Shown piece by piece: positions 25,937-37,097 of a stretch of 43,973 nucleotides of DNA. A program made the position numbers and the translations under genes. The notes beneath the pieces are model-generated. The model made no database searches and was not told the DNA's origin. It saw only the letters and a list, made by a program, of their open reading frames with translations. Positions within the stretch are counted from its first letter, which is position 1. Each line of letters begins with the position of its first letter. Source of the stretch: Vavraia culicis subsp. floridensis (Eukaryota > Microsporidia > Pleistophoridae). The stretch is taken from contig NW_007360645.1 in NCBI RefSeq assembly GCF_000192795.1, positions 1 to 43,973 on the forward strand, written 5' to 3'.

Positions 25937-28900
25937 CTACAAATTTAACACCTTACTAAAACTCTTCCCCAATTCAATACAGAACGAGTGATCCTTCTTC
26001 AATCTCTTGTTGAACTTGGCAATCGAGTTATTGATCCAACAGGCATAGCTAAAGTCGGTGGTCTGTCCGTGCTCCTCTAGGGTCTTCTCTACACTCTGCT
26101 TTAAATGATCTATTACCTCTCGAAAATATTCTATCTCCTGCTCTGAGTTGCTTTCTGTCACCAACTTGCTTATCTCCTTGTACTTTCTATATGTCAGGTC
26201 CTGCTTGATCTTCTCATCGTATGCTATAAATACAGACTGTGCTTCCTTTAGGAAATACATAAATTCTTCAAACTTGTTTTTATCCTCTCCTCTGTTCAAG
26301 GTACAAAAATTGATATGGCCGGTACCGTGTGATGCATCATCCTCTTCCGTTGAGTTATGTAAGCCTTGCTCGTTGCTGCTCACCTCCCCGTCACTTATTT
26401 TACCACCGCGCAGATCATTCCCAGTTTGTCCGCTATGTTTCCCAGACAAAGCGTCTTTACCACCATTATCCTCATGATTGATACTCTTTGCACCAGTGCT
26501 AGTGCCGTTCTTCGCACCAGTGCTATTCACACCCCCATTGCTGTCTTTACACACATTTTCATCGCCAAGCTTACTCAGTACCCCACCGCCATCCCTATCA
26601 GTGCCTGTTTCCCTAATCAGCCGAATACCCTCTTTCTCCGCTTTTCTATCGTCAAAATACACTTTCAATTTTTCTACTATATCCGTTAGTTCTGACCTGC
26701 CCTTCACGCCCTTTATATCCATAATCAATTTCTTAATCATATCATCCGTGCTCAGCTCCTTAACTTCTACTCTAACACGTTTGCTAGCCATTTCCTCTGT
26801 TGCATCATACGATGGTACATTACATTCCTTGGGCTGTTCAACAGCAATGCCTAGCTGCCTGTACCTATCAAGAACACTCTCATCATTAGAAACACTGTCA
26901 CCGGCCGGTCTGCTCCTCTTTTCCGCTGCATTGTGCTGATAGTTACCATAAAAATTAGCATTAATGCCATTGTGGCCACCTGTACCGCTGTACGTGTTAT
27001 GGCCGTTATAGTAATTACCAGCACTTGGTACACTGCTAATTGGCACGTTACCTATCGATACGCTGTTATTCTGTGTACCGCATCGTAAAGCATTCCTAAT
27101 CGGTACGTTGCTGAGTGATACGCCATTGCCCGTGCTATTCCTGCCTGCAGCACCCCTTGTATCATTAACCGAACTATTCTTGGTAGCATCCCTTCCTGTA
27201 CTACAGACCGCACCATTCCTGTTCGTATCTCTTCTCGTGTTACTAACCATGGTATCCACTTCTACACGATCTGGTTCACCCTTACCACTCCTGTCTATAT
27301 CACTCCGCTGATTTGTATCCGCATCGCTACACGCACTTTTATCAGCATTACTACCATGTTCGGCACTGTTCGCAGCACCATTGACACGATCACCATCCTC
27401 CTCGTCTAACCTGTTCTTTCTACCCTGATTTATGCTGCTATTGCGCAGTATCTTTCCACTTTCCAACTCCTTCAATGAACATAAGTTCATATTAACGTTC
27501 CTATTACCAGGCCATTCCGTGACTCTCGGATTGAACGAATTATCGTACCTGTTGATCGGTCTATCATACGGTCCTGCACGGGAAGAAACGTTTACACCTG
27601 CAGGATAGAAAGGGTTGCCACTCATTCTCTTGATGTACTCGACACTGCTACTCTCCTTGCCGCTTATCACTCGCTGCGATTTAGGGTATCCCATCATTTC
27701 CACGTTGCCAAGGACACTCCCCTCACCAATCGTACGTTCCATTCTGATCCTCTTTATCATTTCTTCCTGGGTACGTTCAATGGTTGGAGACACATGGTTA
27801 GCACCTGTGCGTTCTACACTACCATTGCCCATGTGCTTTGTAGCAGCTAACCCCTTTCGCTCATTCGTGCCCGATACACTGCCATTCAATGTATTAAGGT
27901 CTGTAGATGTGTTGTTGGTTCTCATCCTGGTATTGACAAAAGCACCGTTCAAAATGCTATCAGTAATGGTCTTGAGGCTGTTCCTAGGTGGTTGTTCGTT
28001 AGTGTTCCTGATTCTGAGCACACCCGTGTTATCAATAAATTGTTGAGCAGCGGGTGGACCGCTCTTCGTACCATCAATGGATGTGCACTGATTTGCTGCT
28101 TGGTTGACATCACGCTCGTTAACAGCAGCATACGTTTTATTCACGAAGGTGTACTGACCGGTGCTGTTTGCTGCACGTTTAAAACTACCCGGTGAGACGA
28201 AACGGCCTGCACTGTTCATGCCGTTGGCCATGCGCTCGGGACCGCCTGGTGAGACGAAACGGTCAGCATTTTTGCCACTCTCCGCATTGTCCGTACGTAC
28301 ACCGCTCATGTGGTCCGCATTGCTCGTAAAGTGCTCCGAACCAAATGCCTGCACGCTGTTCATGTACTGGTTCATGCCATTCGTACCTCGACTGTTATTT
28401 AATTGTGCATCGTAGTAGGTGCTCTGCAGCACAGAGTTGCATGTACTCCTATCCAAATAGTCCCTCTGCTTCATACTCATACCACCTGCATTACCAGACA
28501 TGCGTGGCGTGCTACCACTCGTAACGTTCAAATGCGTGTTGTTATGAAAGACATCGGTGCTCGGGTAGTTCTTAAACGGTGGGTCTCTGACCGCTTCCTT
28601 GTTTCTGCTGCTTTGATGCAGGGACGTGCCCAGCGCCTGTTTATTGATCATATCATACACATCTGGTGCAACAACGGTGCTCGTCCTATTTGCCTGTTGG
28701 CCAGCCGTGTTGTACACATCTGGTGCAACAACGGTGCTCGTCCTATTTGCCTGTTGGCCAGCCGTGTTGTACACACTCGGTGTAGCAGCTGCACTCATCC
28801 TATTTACTTGCCTATTGCCGTTGTAACCGTTCCAAGGAGATGTTGTGTTCGTTCCTCGTGGCATATTTTCGCTGTGTTGAACTCCCATCTTTTGGCCGTT

Positions 28901-31729
28901 CTGGTACGTACCATGCATATGAAACATCCGTTCCGCTAGACCTGCAGTACGTGATGGGAGACCCCCACCATTAGGATATACGTCTCTGTTCTGGTTCTGA
29001 TAGGAGTTGCTCACAGTATAATTGTTGTGATGCAGTGTCTGTGGATAAACACCCTGGCGTTGATAGGACACGTTCTGATGGAACATCACTTGGTTCCTGC
29101 TCATCGTTTGAGCTGCAGCGCTGCTCTTCTGTGAGATGTCTGCATTTTTGCGCACGTACTGCTGAGCGGCACCGGTTGAGGAACCGAAGTAGACAGAACT
29201 GCCCGCATAACCATTATTTGTGCGGTTGTCCTGGTACGTTGTACCACCACCTGTTGCATTCTTAAAACCAGTACCAAAACTTTGATTGTTCAAGCCATCA
29301 TGGATGTATGCCATGTTGCCCATCGGCTCAACATTTTCGTTTTGCTGTATTCTGCGTGGTTGTTGAGCACTGTTGTTTGGGTAGGCCGTCATCCCCAGTG
29401 TTCCCTGCACGTTAGCACCCGTACCATACGGGGCTGCTATCTCACTATTCACGCTCATCCTACTTACAGCATCATAATTCGTGCTGACAACGGGTCTGCC
29501 CAGCTCTTCGTGCACAGCACCGGAATGACCGTTATTCTTGCTGTAAGTCACGGGCATTGTTCTGTCCGTTTTGCTGTTCATGCATCCTGTTCTGCCTTTA
29601 TAATTTTTATTTTCATATGTTGCATGATTCACATCCAAATAAGCATTTCTTATGTTGGTGTACGCATATTTCTGGTAGTCCATGCTCGCGTATGCACTGT
29701 TGTAGTTCAAACTCTGCATATCGCCTGCAATTTTATCATTCCGCTTCAACGCATTGATATTCTTGATTTGAACAGGATTGTAAGTGCCCTGCGCACCAGC
29801 AAGATACATGCCATCGGCTGGCTGTCTGTTGTGGTGATAGTTGGAATCGTTCATTTGACGGTGTGCATCGTCTTGCATCGTTCCTGGGGTCACACAATTT
29901 TTTTCATTTTCCTTTTTTTGTTTAATCACGCTGTCACTTCCGAAGACATCAGCATGCATAGAAGAAAAATGCAAAGGATCGTACGTGCTAGGATGCCGAC
30001 CAGAGTATGCATTACCCGCTGCATCCTGGTGTGTTTCATCTTGTCTCTCAACATCGTTGCTCAGCGCTGTGCTTGTTGTCATTTTTTTCTCAGTGCTCAT
30101 TTTTTCTGTTTGTTTGTTTTTCGCTTTACCCGTTTTTAAATTGTTCGGTGATTGCTTTTGAAACAAAACGGCACCATCAGAGAATTGGTGCTGTTCCGTA
30201 GGCACATCCTGAGGAGGTGAGAACTGGCTTTTTGCCTTGCCTTTGTTGGAGAGCGAAGCGTTCTCCACGAAAAACGGGAACGGATTGTTGAAGCATGCGG
30301 TTTGATTGACACGATGTTTTGCCGCAATATCATCGAGTTGCACAGCTTGATTGGGCTGATCGTTTATTGTGTCTCCCCTAGGCTGCACGATCTGATTAGA
30401 GTGACCTTGCATGGCACCATCAGAGGACATAGTCCGGTTGTAATGACTATTCGCGGCAAAACTATCCGTATGTACGGCGTAAGGCTTTGAAACGAAGGAG
30501 TTACGTCCTATTGATCCACTAAAACCCTTTGGACCAGAACCTCGTGATGTACTATCATAACTTGAAACAGTGGCACACTGCCCTCGTGTACCGCCAAGTC
30601 CATTCGGCCCAAACAATGCATTATTTTTGAGACTTTCCGTGTTTTTGTGCTCCTTGCTGTGATTTTGGTAGCCTTTGCTTTTGGTGCCGAGCATCTTTTC
30701 TGCAAAACCGTTCTTGTCATTGCTCCTCGACGATGTGCCGTACGAGTGAATTTCTGCTCCGCTCCTGATACGATCACTATACACACTGTATTGCTCTACA
30801 TCCCTGTTGTCACCGCTCTGTGAGTCTGGGCCGTTATTCCGGTTCCCGTACTTTTCAGACCCATTATTAGTGCCATGCACACTTGAGCTTCTCTCTTGCT
30901 TTGCATGCCCGTAAGAATGATAATTTATACGCGAGCTGGCATTGTAGAGACCAGATGCTCCGCCAACGGCAATTCCCCCTTCGTACCGATGTTTCTCAGC
31001 GTATTTATCCTCTCCCTGGCTTCTTGGCCCAAAATCCATTCCGTTCAATTTGTGCGTATAATTTGTATTAACCTCAGCCCGTTTGCCAGTATCTGTGTTA
31101 GGTGCTATTTGATTAGGAGCAGCATGGTCGAAGGAAGGGTGCGCGTAGTTGTAGGGGACATTAAGGGAACGATGAGTATTCGTACCGTAAAGAGCGCCGT
31201 TAATGGCAGTGCTAGGATAATGCCCGTTTATGCGTCCAGTTACCTTTTGATTGCTGTTCGCATTAACAGTGTTGAATGCGTCGTGGTATCGACTGCTGAA
31301 CTGGGCTGTTTTTGATTGATATGTTGATGGAGAAAGATGAGTGCCTTTCGTGTGCATGCCGTTGCTCTCGTTCATTCCTGCCCTGCGCTCATTGGCGTGC
31401 ATGCCATTGCTCTCGTTCATTCCTGCCCTGCGCTCATTGGCGTGCATGCCGTTGCTCTCGTTCATTCCTGCCCTGCGCTCATTGGCGTGCATGCCGTTGC
31501 TCTCGTTCATTCCTGCCATGCGCCCACCAGACCTGGCATACATGCTTATTCTTTCGTTTATGCACTTTAAATATCCTTCCACGCTATCGCTGGTACTAAA
31601 ACACTCCTCCTCTACCGCACCACATAATCTCAGCATTTCACTCTTTTCATGCTCGCTGAAGCACGGCGACCGACTCAACACATTGTACAACTTTATCTTT
31701 ACTGACTTTCTGTCTTCAATCGATATCAT
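25937..31729 (-). CDS. 1930-aa prion-like protein with KIX-like N-terminus (Med15/Gal11 candidate)
   Basis: Residues 1-65 form a predicted three-helix unit: KSVKIKLYNVLSRSP, EKSEMLRLCGAVEEECF and VEGYLKCINERISMY. The pattern of a helix containing VxxKLYxxLSxSP, then an AxxxExxxF helix, then S-x-x-x-YLxxIxxxI matches the KIX domain at the N-terminus of Med15/Gal11, the Mediator tail subunit that receives activation domains. Residues of about 70-1630 are low-complexity, very rich in Asn, Gly, Ser, Tyr and Thr, as Med15 is in Gln/Asn. In-frame repeats of 15 aa (about 74-133) and 19 aa (about 970-1024) occur there. A helical stretch lies at about 1646-1700 and another at about 1805-1930 (FEEFMYFLKEAQSVF ... 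YACWINNSIAKFNKRL), which could be the Mediator-binding end. CCC lies 7-9 bases before the ATG. The alternative is another KIX-bearing coactivator or an unrelated scaffold. Confidence 0.9.
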   Translation of the reverse strand: MISIEDRKSVKIKLYNVLSRSPCFSEHEKSEMLRLCGAVEEECFSTSDSVEGYLKCINERISMYARSGGRMAGMNESNGMHANERRAGMNESNGMHANERRAGMNESNGMHANERRAGMNESNGMHTKGTHLSPSTYQSKTAQFSSRYHDAFNTVNANSNQKVTGRINGHYPSTAINGALYGTNTHRSLNVPYNYAHPSFDHAAPNQIAPNTDTGKRAEVNTNYTHKLNGMDFGPRSQGEDKYAEKHRYEGGIAVGGASGLYNASSRINYHSYGHAKQERSSSVHGTNNGSEKYGNRNNGPDSQSGDNRDVEQYSVYSDRIRSGAEIHSYGTSSRSNDKNGFAEKMLGTKSKGYQNHSKEHKNTESLKNNALFGPNGLGGTRGQCATVSSYDSTSRGSGPKGFSGSIGRNSFVSKPYAVHTDSFAANSHYNRTMSSDGAMQGHSNQIVQPRGDTINDQPNQAVQLDDIAAKHRVNQTACFNNPFPFFVENASLSNKGKAKSQFSPPQDVPTEQHQFSDGAVLFQKQSPNNLKTGKAKNKQTEKMSTEKKMTTSTALSNDVERQDETHQDAAGNAYSGRHPSTYDPLHFSSMHADVFGSDSVIKQKKENEKNCVTPGTMQDDAHRQMNDSNYHHNRQPADGMYLAGAQGTYNPVQIKNINALKRNDKIAGDMQSLNYNSAYASMDYQKYAYTNIRNAYLDVNHATYENKNYKGRTGCMNSKTDRTMPVTYSKNNGHSGAVHEELGRPVVSTNYDAVSRMSVNSEIAAPYGTGANVQGTLGMTAYPNNSAQQPRRIQQNENVEPMGNMAYIHDGLNNQSFGTGFKNATGGGTTYQDNRTNNGYAGSSVYFGSSTGAAQQYVRKNADISQKSSAAAQTMSRNQVMFHQNVSYQRQGVYPQTLHHNNYTVSNSYQNQNRDVYPNGGGLPSRTAGLAERMFHMHGTYQNGQKMGVQHSENMPRGTNTTSPWNGYNGNRQVNRMSAAATPSVYNTAGQQANRTSTVVAPDVYNTAGQQANRTSTVVAPDVYDMINKQALGTSLHQSSRNKEAVRDPPFKNYPSTDVFHNNTHLNVTSGSTPRMSGNAGGMSMKQRDYLDRSTCNSVLQSTYYDAQLNNSRGTNGMNQYMNSVQAFGSEHFTSNADHMSGVRTDNAESGKNADRFVSPGGPERMANGMNSAGRFVSPGSFKRAANSTGQYTFVNKTYAAVNERDVNQAANQCTSIDGTKSGPPAAQQFIDNTGVLRIRNTNEQPPRNSLKTITDSILNGAFVNTRMRTNNTSTDLNTLNGSVSGTNERKGLAATKHMGNGSVERTGANHVSPTIERTQEEMIKRIRMERTIGEGSVLGNVEMMGYPKSQRVISGKESSSVEYIKRMSGNPFYPAGVNVSSRAGPYDRPINRYDNSFNPRVTEWPGNRNVNMNLCSLKELESGKILRNSSINQGRKNRLDEEDGDRVNGAANSAEHGSNADKSACSDADTNQRSDIDRSGKGEPDRVEVDTMVSNTRRDTNRNGAVCSTGRDATKNSSVNDTRGAAGRNSTGNGVSLSNVPIRNALRCGTQNNSVSIGNVPISSVPSAGNYYNGHNTYSGTGGHNGINANFYGNYQHNAAEKRSRPAGDSVSNDESVLDRYRQLGIAVEQPKECNVPSYDATEEMASKRVRVEVKELSTDDMIKKLIMDIKGVKGRSELTDIVEKLKVYFDDRKAEKEGIRLIRETGTDRDGGGVLSKLGDENVCKDSNGGVNSTGAKNGTSTGAKSINHEDNGGKDALSGKHSGQTGNDLRGGKISDGEVSSNEQGLHNSTEEDDASHGTGHINFCTLNRGEDKNKFEEFMYFLKEAQSVFIAYDEKIKQDLTYRKYKEISKLVTESNSEQEIEYFREVIDHLKQSVEKTLEEHGQTTDFSYACWINNSIAKFNKRLKKDHSFCIELGKSFSKVLNL
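28657..28819 (-). repeat. 57-bp coding repeat, about three copies
   Basis: Two nearly identical and one diverged 57-bp units encode the 19-aa block AGQQANRTSTVVAPDVYNT in the Med15-like protein. Confidence 0.93.
31354..31533 (-). repeat. 45-bp coding minisatellite, four copies
   Basis: Four 45-bp units differing at only a few positions encode MNESNGMHANERRAG. They begin just after the KIX-like domain. Confidence 0.95.
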
Positions 31730-32879
31730 GAGGACGGGATCTTTTTTTTATTTTGTTTTATAAAAATTATTGGAAGAGAAAGCGAACGAATGAGAAACAG
31801 AATGATGATGGAAACGAGTTTGAGAACAATTGGATGGAGTGCTTGCTGTCAGTGCTCTGGAGCACATCAATGTCTATAAAAGGATAAATGGGCCTAGCAA
31901 AAAATAAATAAAGATGACGACACATTAATGCATTGCCAAAAAAGTCGTAATTTAAATACTTGCTTGAATGCGTTCCTGCAATGTGTACGATGACAGGTAG
32001 TACACGCGATATGCATAAAGTAATAACTTTGTTTGCTCATGCGCAGAATTGGTGCTCGTGGGCACGGCTCGCCCATATCACGGCGCAGTGCACAGAATAA
32101 GCGCTGCAGGTACGTGCCTAGCCATTTATCGTAGAAGGTAATTTAATTATCACACGTGCATTGATGCTGTGCTTGTACTTTCATCAGAATGGTACACAGA
32201 TCACATTTACGAATGTTATCGTTTACCACGCCGTATTTGCCACCCTCCGCGTCTATCTTGCGAACCTTGAACGAAGTTCGTATCGGCTAATACAAAAATT
32301 TTTGAAACCGAAGATAAATATGATTTTGATACTATGCATAAGTTAGAGCTGCCAATTTTTAATGAAAATATTCATGATTGGCATAGGAAAGTGTCTGTAA
32401 CTTTGATGGTGGCATGAACACGTAAATATAATTCATGGGCATGGAATAACATTCATATTCGGATAGTACGGAAATGAGGAAAGTGCTCATTTTAGATGCC
32501 TTTTACTCTCTTAGGTTCGCTTATGGTAGGGCATAGCCGTGTACACGAGAAGAAGGGCTTTACGGCCGAACAGTGCCTAGAAAGTATTTTTGTACTCTAA
32601 AGTCTAAAGGGTACTTTTCTCGCCACACATTGCTTGATTCCTGTGCTACATCGTGGTGCGCCATAGGGAAAGGATGACTAACACATGTTCAGTTTATTCC
32701 TAAAAATTGAATTTTACATTTTTAGTGTAAAGTTGGGCTGCATAAAAAAGGATGAAGCTAAGAATAAAAAGGAACGTGCGCATAACACAAATACTAAAAT
32801 TAAATATTTTGGTATGGTACCTTAGCGGAAAAGAGGTGATTAAGGGATCTTTAGTATAAAATGCGCTTTATTTGTGAAT
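31730..32879. other. Promoter-side spacer of the Med15-like gene
   Basis: These 1.15 kb lie between divergent frames. An A/T run (TTTTTTTTATTTTGTTTTAT) sits directly upstream of the CCC of the Med15-like gene. No further gene can be supported; AGTATAAAATG at about 32853 is a possible TATA element for the small ORF that follows. Confidence 0.5.
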
Positions 32880-33164
32880 ATGTCATGTACAGTGCAATTC
32901 TATTTCGGCTTTTCATCACTACAAGACATTCTGATGGCTGTACAGGATGTACTGCGACCGATAGAGCCAAATTGTAATGCAGTAAACACGAGTAGTGCCA
33001 AAAAAGCGAAAAGCCGGAACAGCAAGTTTTACAAATACGTATTTTATTCGAAAGTATGCATAAAAAGCAACAAATACATCGGTATTTACGGCATGAAGCT
33101 ATGTATCGATGGTCCACATGAAAAGAATGCACATTGTGACGTATTTTTGTTGATGCGCAGGTGA
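32880..33164 (+). CDS. Hypothetical small protein (94 aa), tentative
   Basis: The ATG at 32880 opens a 94-codon frame with an alternating hydrophobic/charged pattern that looks coding: a predicted amphipathic helix (LQDILMAVQDVL) and several strands (FYKYVFYSKVCI, KYIGIYGMKLCI, HCDVFLLMRR) around a basic linker (SSAKKAKSRNSK). I do not recognise the family. TATAAAA lies about 24 bases upstream, but there is no C-run, unlike most genes in the window. A GTAAGT at 33192, just after the stop, raises the small possibility of a further exon, but no matching acceptor was identified. It may also be fortuitous. Confidence 0.35.
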   Translation: MSCTVQFYFGFSSLQDILMAVQDVLRPIEPNCNAVNTSSAKKAKSRNSKFYKYVFYSKVCIKSNKYIGIYGMKLCIDGPHEKNAHCDVFLLMRR

Positions 33165-36100
33165 TCACCGCACTTGTGCGCATGTCGACAAGGTAAGTGC
33201 CTGCAGAGTGTGATACGTGTGTTTCACAGCACAGAGCGTTTACGTGTTGACCGACATGGCAGGCAAATTTATTGTTTATTTAAACAGCTGAACAAAAGAA
33301 CTTGGAGCGGCTGCACAGCATGAGCGTTTCTTAAGGGATGGGATAAGAACGGTTCTTGTGCAAAATAGCGATCCAGTTAATCGTATTTGACACGGGCAGA
33401 ACTTAACTAAACCACTTTATTGTTCTGGCATACAAAATAAACCATCCGTATCAAAAACAGATTTGTTGCTTGGTGTACGTGCGTTAAGGCATCCTTCATA
33501 GTAAAGGTTTGATTTGCATGAATCATGAATTGTTTAAGTGAATGTGCTGTGGGAAGAAGCTTCATTTAATGCTGGCACAGGTACCGACAGGGTGTTCGCG
33601 ATTTAAACGAAATAACACGAATGAATTGAATTGCCGTGATTGTACGGTAGAACGCTGATCGCAAATTTATTGGTTTGGAATGGAAGGGTGGATGAACAGA
33701 AGGAGCTCCGAGTTGGCTCAATTCGTGCCTGAAAGACATAAATTAAGGAGCACTTTGAGCTTACTTGTGCTGTTGCGGTGTGCTGACCTGCTAGTCCTCT
33801 TCTTCGGCCGATGTTGGCACAGTTTATTTATTTCTATCATAAACGTGAAGGTTCGTGGTCCACAGTATTAGCTCGATCTTACGTTATGATGCACCAGCAA
33901 CCAGCGGTATCTCCTGAGAGTCATGTCAATCATCATTTTTTTACTAAAATACGCTCTACCATTTTTAACCAAGATTGTTAAAAATATTTGCGTGAACCGA
34001 TCATTACCATTTTACAATGGTGTTTGCCACATCCCTTATGGCTATTGTTGCTCTATCCGCCATCCACGCGGTTTTTCATTAAAAATACGTTTACTCATCT
34101 TCTTGCACCACAGATCCTACATGACACACTTTTATAGTCTGCCATGGCCAAATAAATCTATCTCACGCTCCTATTGCACCTCAATGGTACATAAGGGAAT
34201 AAATTTGAAATATTATCATCGCAGAACGGGAAGATTGCGTGCAGACATGTGCCACAAGATCAAGTTAGCAGTGCAGCTATTCTAGTTATGGATTATATTG
34301 CGTGCAGACATGGAAGGACGTAATTTGTGCGATACGACTAAGCATTTTTGTCCTCGTTTCGTTGGTATACGCGAAAGAGCGCAACATTGGGAAGAAGGCA
34401 GATTTGTATTTCGTGCAAAGGGAAAGAGCGTTGTCTCAGTATTTAAGATTTTCATAATTTTTTGTATGTCACAAAAATCATGATAAGAAGGAATTGTAGT
34501 TGTCAAAATGAGCAAAGAAAATGCACTCAGCACGAAGAATAATTGCAGGCTCGCATCATTTGATGATCTATACGGCGAGGTTATGAGTAGCAATGGCACT
34601 TTTCATGTGCCATCGATAAAATAACTAGTTTACCACTATTCACAAAGCACATCTTGAATGAGCAGGTCCTAATCACGAAACTCTGCTGTAAATACGATTC
34701 CGATAGTACCTTAACTGCGGAGTGCTCGGTATTGCCGTAACATGGCGTTTAAAACAGACATGGTGAGATATGAGAAAGATCTTGCGACAGACTTTTACAA
34801 AAAAAGATCTTCGGTCTTCGGTGGCAAGAAACAAAGCATGCAGCTACAATAGAACATGTGCTGAGGAATGTAAAATGCTAGCATGCCTTAATGTACAGCA
34901 TATTTACAATGAAGAACAGGCATACACTGTGACCGAACCAATAGCTTTTGATGAAATAAAACATTAAAAATGCTGATGCTTCGCTTTGTTAAGTGCCATG
35001 TGTGCAATTGGTAATCAATTTCAGCACTTTTCAGGTGATGAACTATGCGGGCACAGATCCTCACGTTTGAGTGTATCCTTAGGTACTCGTAATTGGAGGT
35101 TCAACACATGTTAGTAGGCCAAGAAATGAGTTTGATAGACATTTCTTCCCTTTCATATCGATTACTCCGTCATAATCATGGCATTAGAGCCATCTTTTAT
35201 TTCCTGGAAAGTGGGACTGGCCAGGTATACGAACGCACAAAAATAGGAAATAAATTGCCATATTTTTACTTAATTATGTGGTCTTTTGGACCATCCCTGC
35301 GTATAATACAACTGGTCCGCCAATCTGATAATAACTTACGGCTAAATCCAATGGATTGTGCATAGTGAAGAGTGATTTGCATAGGGAAGAAGCTTCCACG
35401 AAAAGGAGAGTTTTACAAATATGGAGAATATTCTTTATATAGGCTTTAACAAATATGGCAAATATATCTAATATTATGTTGGGAAAATGGAACAAAAGTT
35501 GGAGCAGTAAAATGGATGAATTTATTCTAGAAACGTGTTATAGCATATCTTTATGTTGATGAAACAGATAATTATTGGTGCTGTAGAGAGATACGACTGT
35601 GGATCTGAAGAAAACTCTTTAAGTAGGTGGGCGACGGGTGAAAGTATGTAATGGAGAATATAAAGAGCATCTATACACGTAGTTAAAGATCTTCGCTTCG
35701 TTCTACAAGTATAAGTGGCAGGAAGTGTCACATTGAAAAGGTAACAACGGCATTTCTTTTTATCTTCAAATATCATTATTATCGTTCTCAGCGGTGTTGT
35801 TTGCGATCTTTCCCGCAGGCAGATTCCATTTTAATTATTTTTCAAAGGGGAAAACTCATCTACTGTTGGCATGTAATAATAATAATTTGAACAGCTACAA
35901 AAAAGCACTTACCACCACAATAATGATCTTTCTCCGATTTAACCCGCCATAAATGCTAGAAATAATGCATAAGCCTCAACTCTGTTCCATACCTGTCATA
36001 GTACCACCTCAATTGCTTGTCTTGTGATTACTCATTAATGCCTGAACAATGAACAGAATCACACTAAATATCTCATTTCTCTTTCCAATTATTAGCATAA

Positions 36101-36663
36101 AGTTATTTATCATCCCTAGCTCATCGTGAACGTTTTCCAAATTATTTTTATCTTTTCTTCCATATCATCGTACACTTTCGCCATATTTTTTTGTATAACA
36201 TTTTTCTCGTGTAAGCATTTATCTCCTAATACACCTATCCTTTTAGACCGGCCAGCTGCAACAGTCATCTTAGGAAAGAATCGATCCTATGCGCGATAAA
36301 ACAGCTCATTGTCTATTCAAGTGTTCATTGTTTTGTTAGTTAGTGCTCAAACCAACCATAAGAATAAAAGTAGTAGCCATGAACCCGTTGTTGCACAAGC
36401 GAAGAAAATAATTCTTTTCTCCTCTGCGTAACAATCATACTGAGCAGTTTAACTCTTTTATTCTTGGTGCTATAAATTCTTTTATTTGTTGTGATCAAAA
36501 ATACGGTAATCCGTTATTTCTTGCATATATTACCACTATGGAGTAACGAACGAGAATCAAGACAAATCGCTGATTAATATGGCGAATATAAGTCATGTAT
36601 TGAGATATTGTAATGCTCATTAAAATAAATAGAATGATGCAATTCCTGAACCTTTACCAGGGA

Positions 36664-36756
36664 ATGCTCAGTAATAGAAAGAATAACAGGACACATGCTC
36701 GGTAATAGAAAGAATAACAGGACACATGCTCGGTAATAGAAATAATAACAGGACAC
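36664..36756. repeat. 31-bp tandem repeat, three copies
   Basis: Three 31-bp units (ATGCTCGGTAATAGAAAGAA plus TAACAGGACAC) start at 36664, 36695 and 36726 with one or two substitutions each. Confidence 0.95.
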
Positions 36757-37090
36757 TGTCGTAATTTTAAATAAAAGCACATTTACAAAATATTATAGCA
36801 CACTCAGATCACGTTTTAGACCCGAAAGTAACACGGCTGGTACGCCTCGGAACAATACTTATTCTCTTTGCCATTCTGCTGGTCATTATATAATAATTAA
36901 AAGACTTGCGATGTTACAAGTGGTAATGCAATACATTAGGGTTTGACTATGCCCAAGTTTTTTCTAAATCAGTGCGTAGCTCAGTGTGCTATTCCGATGC
37001 ACGCAACTATGAATGCAATTTCCTTGAGAAGTAACGAATTAATTTGCAACCCACTGACTTCTTATGGATTCGGCTAGCACAGCCCCTGCA

Positions 37091-37094
37091 CCCC
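37091..37094 (+). promoter_or_regulatory. CCCC start-proximal motif
   Basis: GCACCCCGAAATG places four C residues 4-7 bases before the ATG at 37098. The frame is open upstream to a TTG at 37044, so this motif favours the internal ATG and supports the ORF being a gene. Confidence 0.5.
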
Positions 37095-37097
37095 GAA

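Larger units (their letters stand above)
33165..37097. other. 3.9-kb gene-poor region
   Basis: Several frames of 60-120 codons (33680-33871, 33923-34285, 34770-34967, 35093-35365) occur, but none has a recognisable motif, a C-run near its ATG or consistent codon use. No transposase, reverse transcriptase or tRNA was recognised. The one clear structure is the 31-bp tandem repeat at 36664-36756. Confidence 0.5.

Noticed and set aside
33190..33196. GGTAAGT after the 94-aa ORF as a possible intron donor
   Set aside because: No convincing branch point/acceptor or second coding exon was found.
33923..34285. 120-codon plus-strand frame with hydrophobic N-terminus
   Set aside because: The composition looks like translated A/T-rich spacer (many Ile, Tyr, His, Cys), with no C-run and no family resemblance.
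36965..37035. tRNA-like string GCGTAGCTCAGTGTGCT
   Set aside because: It resembles a D-arm, but no anticodon stem, T-arm or acceptor pairing follows.
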